21,566 nucleotides of DNA, from contig JAKLHJ010000003.1 of assembly GCA_022710205.1 (NCBI GenBank), positions 1 to 21,566 of the forward strand, read 5' to 3'. Source of the DNA: Patescibacteria group bacterium. Lineage in GTDB: Bacteria > Patescibacteriota > Minisyncoccia > Phycocordibacterales > UBA12445. Of the stretch, positions 20,866 to 21,566 are shown one piece after another. The number at the start of each line of letters is the position of its first letter. The stretch's first letter is position 1. The notes under the pieces were generated by a model. It searched no databases. It saw only the letters and a list, made by a program, of their open reading frames with translations, and had not been told where the DNA came from. Made by a program: the position numbers and the translations under genes.

Positions 20866-20894
20866 ATATTATTTATTTTTGTTCACTGTGTCAA
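20866..20894 (-). promoter_or_regulatory. Promoter of tRNA-Ile
   Basis: TTGACA (20889-20894), 17-bp spacer, TAATAT (20866-20871). It lies within the last codons of the HTH gene, giving a leader of under 10 nt. Confidence 0.75.
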
Positions 20895-21549
20895 CAAAAG
20901 CGCGCATTGCTGACATTATCTCGACCACCCTATCAACACCAAAAGCATATAGGCTACAGGTGCCGTGACGAAATGAATCCTTGTAGGTAAAACTAGCCGG
21001 TCTTAATTTTCTAACTGAAAGTTTATAAATTTGATTGGAACCAATAACAAGTTCCTTTTTCCAAAAATTTCTTTCCTTATTTAAATCCATGTCTTCATAT
21101 AAATGAAGCTGTATGCGGAATTCGCTGCGATCTATACCAAAATATTTCTCAAGCCATCTCATAAAAAATTTTATTACGCCTGAATCGGTATTTGCGATCA
21201 CGATAGTAGACTCTTTCTTTTTAGCCCCCTCAGCGAGATACAACATAAGCCCTGCCACGAATATCGAATCGTCACTCAGACGCGAGAAACGTTCCGCATA
21301 TTTATCATATATCTTACGAGACCTATCTTCCTTCTTCCTTCTCATCGTTTCTCTGTATTTTTCTCTGGAGGCCTCCCCTTTTGACCACCCCTTACGCCTT
21401 AATTCCAAAAGTCTTTTTGGTGCCAAAGGCATTTCTCGCAACCAATAACTAAGCGTGCTTTTGGACACATTTAGACGCCTTTTTATCTCACCATAACTGG
21501 CGCCGGCTTTCCTCATCTCTACCGCCTTTTTTCTGGCCTCAGTTTTCAT
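20869..21549 (-). CDS. HTH protein with LAGLIDADG-like C-terminal domain
   Basis: 226 residues. An N-terminal helix-turn-helix (about 5-38: KAGASYGEIKRRLNVSKSTL and SYWLRE) resembles resolvase/transposase-type HTH domains. A basic linker (about 45-85) rich in Arg/Lys follows. The C-terminal part has VAGLMLYLAEGAK (98-110), which fits the LAGLIDADG helix pattern with an acidic residue (E107) where the catalytic Asp/Glu sits, then IVIANTDSGVIKFFMRWLEK and FRIQLHLYEDMD, also typical of that fold. Proteins of this plan are frequent in Patescibacteria and some archaea. It could be a DNA-binding regulator or a domesticated or solo homing endonuclease; sequence alone does not decide. The start ATG at 21549 is near the window edge, with no clear Shine-Dalgarno. 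Not inside an intron or intein. Confidence 0.72.
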   Translation of the reverse strand: MKTEARKKAVEMRKAGASYGEIKRRLNVSKSTLSYWLREMPLAPKRLLELRRKGWSKGEASREKYRETMRRKKEDRSRKIYDKYAERFSRLSDDSIFVAGLMLYLAEGAKKKESTIVIANTDSGVIKFFMRWLEKYFGIDRSEFRIQLHLYEDMDLNKERNFWKKELVIGSNQIYKLSVRKLRPASFTYKDSFRHGTCSLYAFGVDRVVEIMSAMRAFVDTVNKNK

Positions 21550-21566
21550 CTTAGAACCAAAGCATT

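Noticed and set aside
20627..20968. 113-codon plus-strand frame near tRNA-Ile
   Set aside because: Antisense across tRNA-Ile and the lemA start; shadow.
1..21566. CRISPR array, insertion sequence or prophage
   Set aside because: No regularly spaced direct repeats, transposase or phage structural genes were seen.

Overview
The window looks like a stretch of a small, streamlined bacterial chromosome from the Candidate Phyla Radiation (Patescibacteria, probably Parcubacteria-like). This is inferred from several signs: shortened translation proteins (PheRS beta without its N-terminal tRNA-binding domain, a 199-residue EF-Ts), a secreted protein built from GWAW...GWISF repeats, a GIY-YIG nuclease remnant, a coiled-coil/lytic transglycosylase fusion, and many genes with no Shine-Dalgarno sequence. 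UGA is used as a stop (for example at 18458 and 16046) and RF1 is present, so the standard bacterial code applies and not the UGA=Gly code of Gracilibacteria/SR1. Almost every gene lies on the minus strand; dprA is the only clear plus-strand gene. Coordinates below are plus-strand; minus-strand transcription runs from high to low numbers.

Layout. 1-1424: start of an unknown gene, a frameshifted GIY-YIG nuclease remnant, and a DHH phosphoesterase with a UUCG-loop terminator. 1501-4623: a palindromic intergenic element, pheT, pheS, and tRNA-Thr(UGU), whose 3' end lies in a long perfect palindrome. 4657-6586: rpsB-tsf-small membrane protein, with an inverted pair of a 20-bp motif between rpsB and tsf. 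6786-8348: secreted repeat protein. 8465-11968: prfA, rpmE, a coiled-coil lytic transglycosylase and rplY. 12130-14391: ftsQ-like gene and serS. 14696-15568: dprA. 15569-16556: repeat-rich zone around a two-gene small membrane protein operon that has a consensus promoter. 16597-18390: typA. 18458-19130: three very small genes that share an xRPxL motif. 19252-20693: TPM-domain protein and LemA. 20780-21549: tRNA-Ile(GAU) and an HTH/LAGLIDADG-like protein.

How they fit together. Most of the window is translation: two aminoacyl-tRNA synthetases, S2, EF-Ts, L31, L25, RF1, BipA/TypA and two tRNAs. The rest concerns the envelope (FtsQ, lytic transglycosylase, LemA/TPM, surface repeat protein) and DNA uptake (DprA). 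Two patterns stand out. First, six genes (pheS, rpmE, the transglycosylase, rplY, ftsQ-like, dprA) have a -10-like hexamer only 6-8 nt before the start codon, which suggests leaderless mRNAs; the small-protein genes instead carry strong Shine-Dalgarno sequences. Second, the three tiny proteins at 18458-19130 look like one undescribed family, two of them aligning without gaps over about 38 residues. Several dispersed intergenic repeats (AACTACCAACTACTATCTA type, GAATTAGGAATTAA type, TGTCAT...ATGACA and ATTCCC...GGGAAT palindromes, TACTTAACAGGGTAA) fill the gaps between genes.
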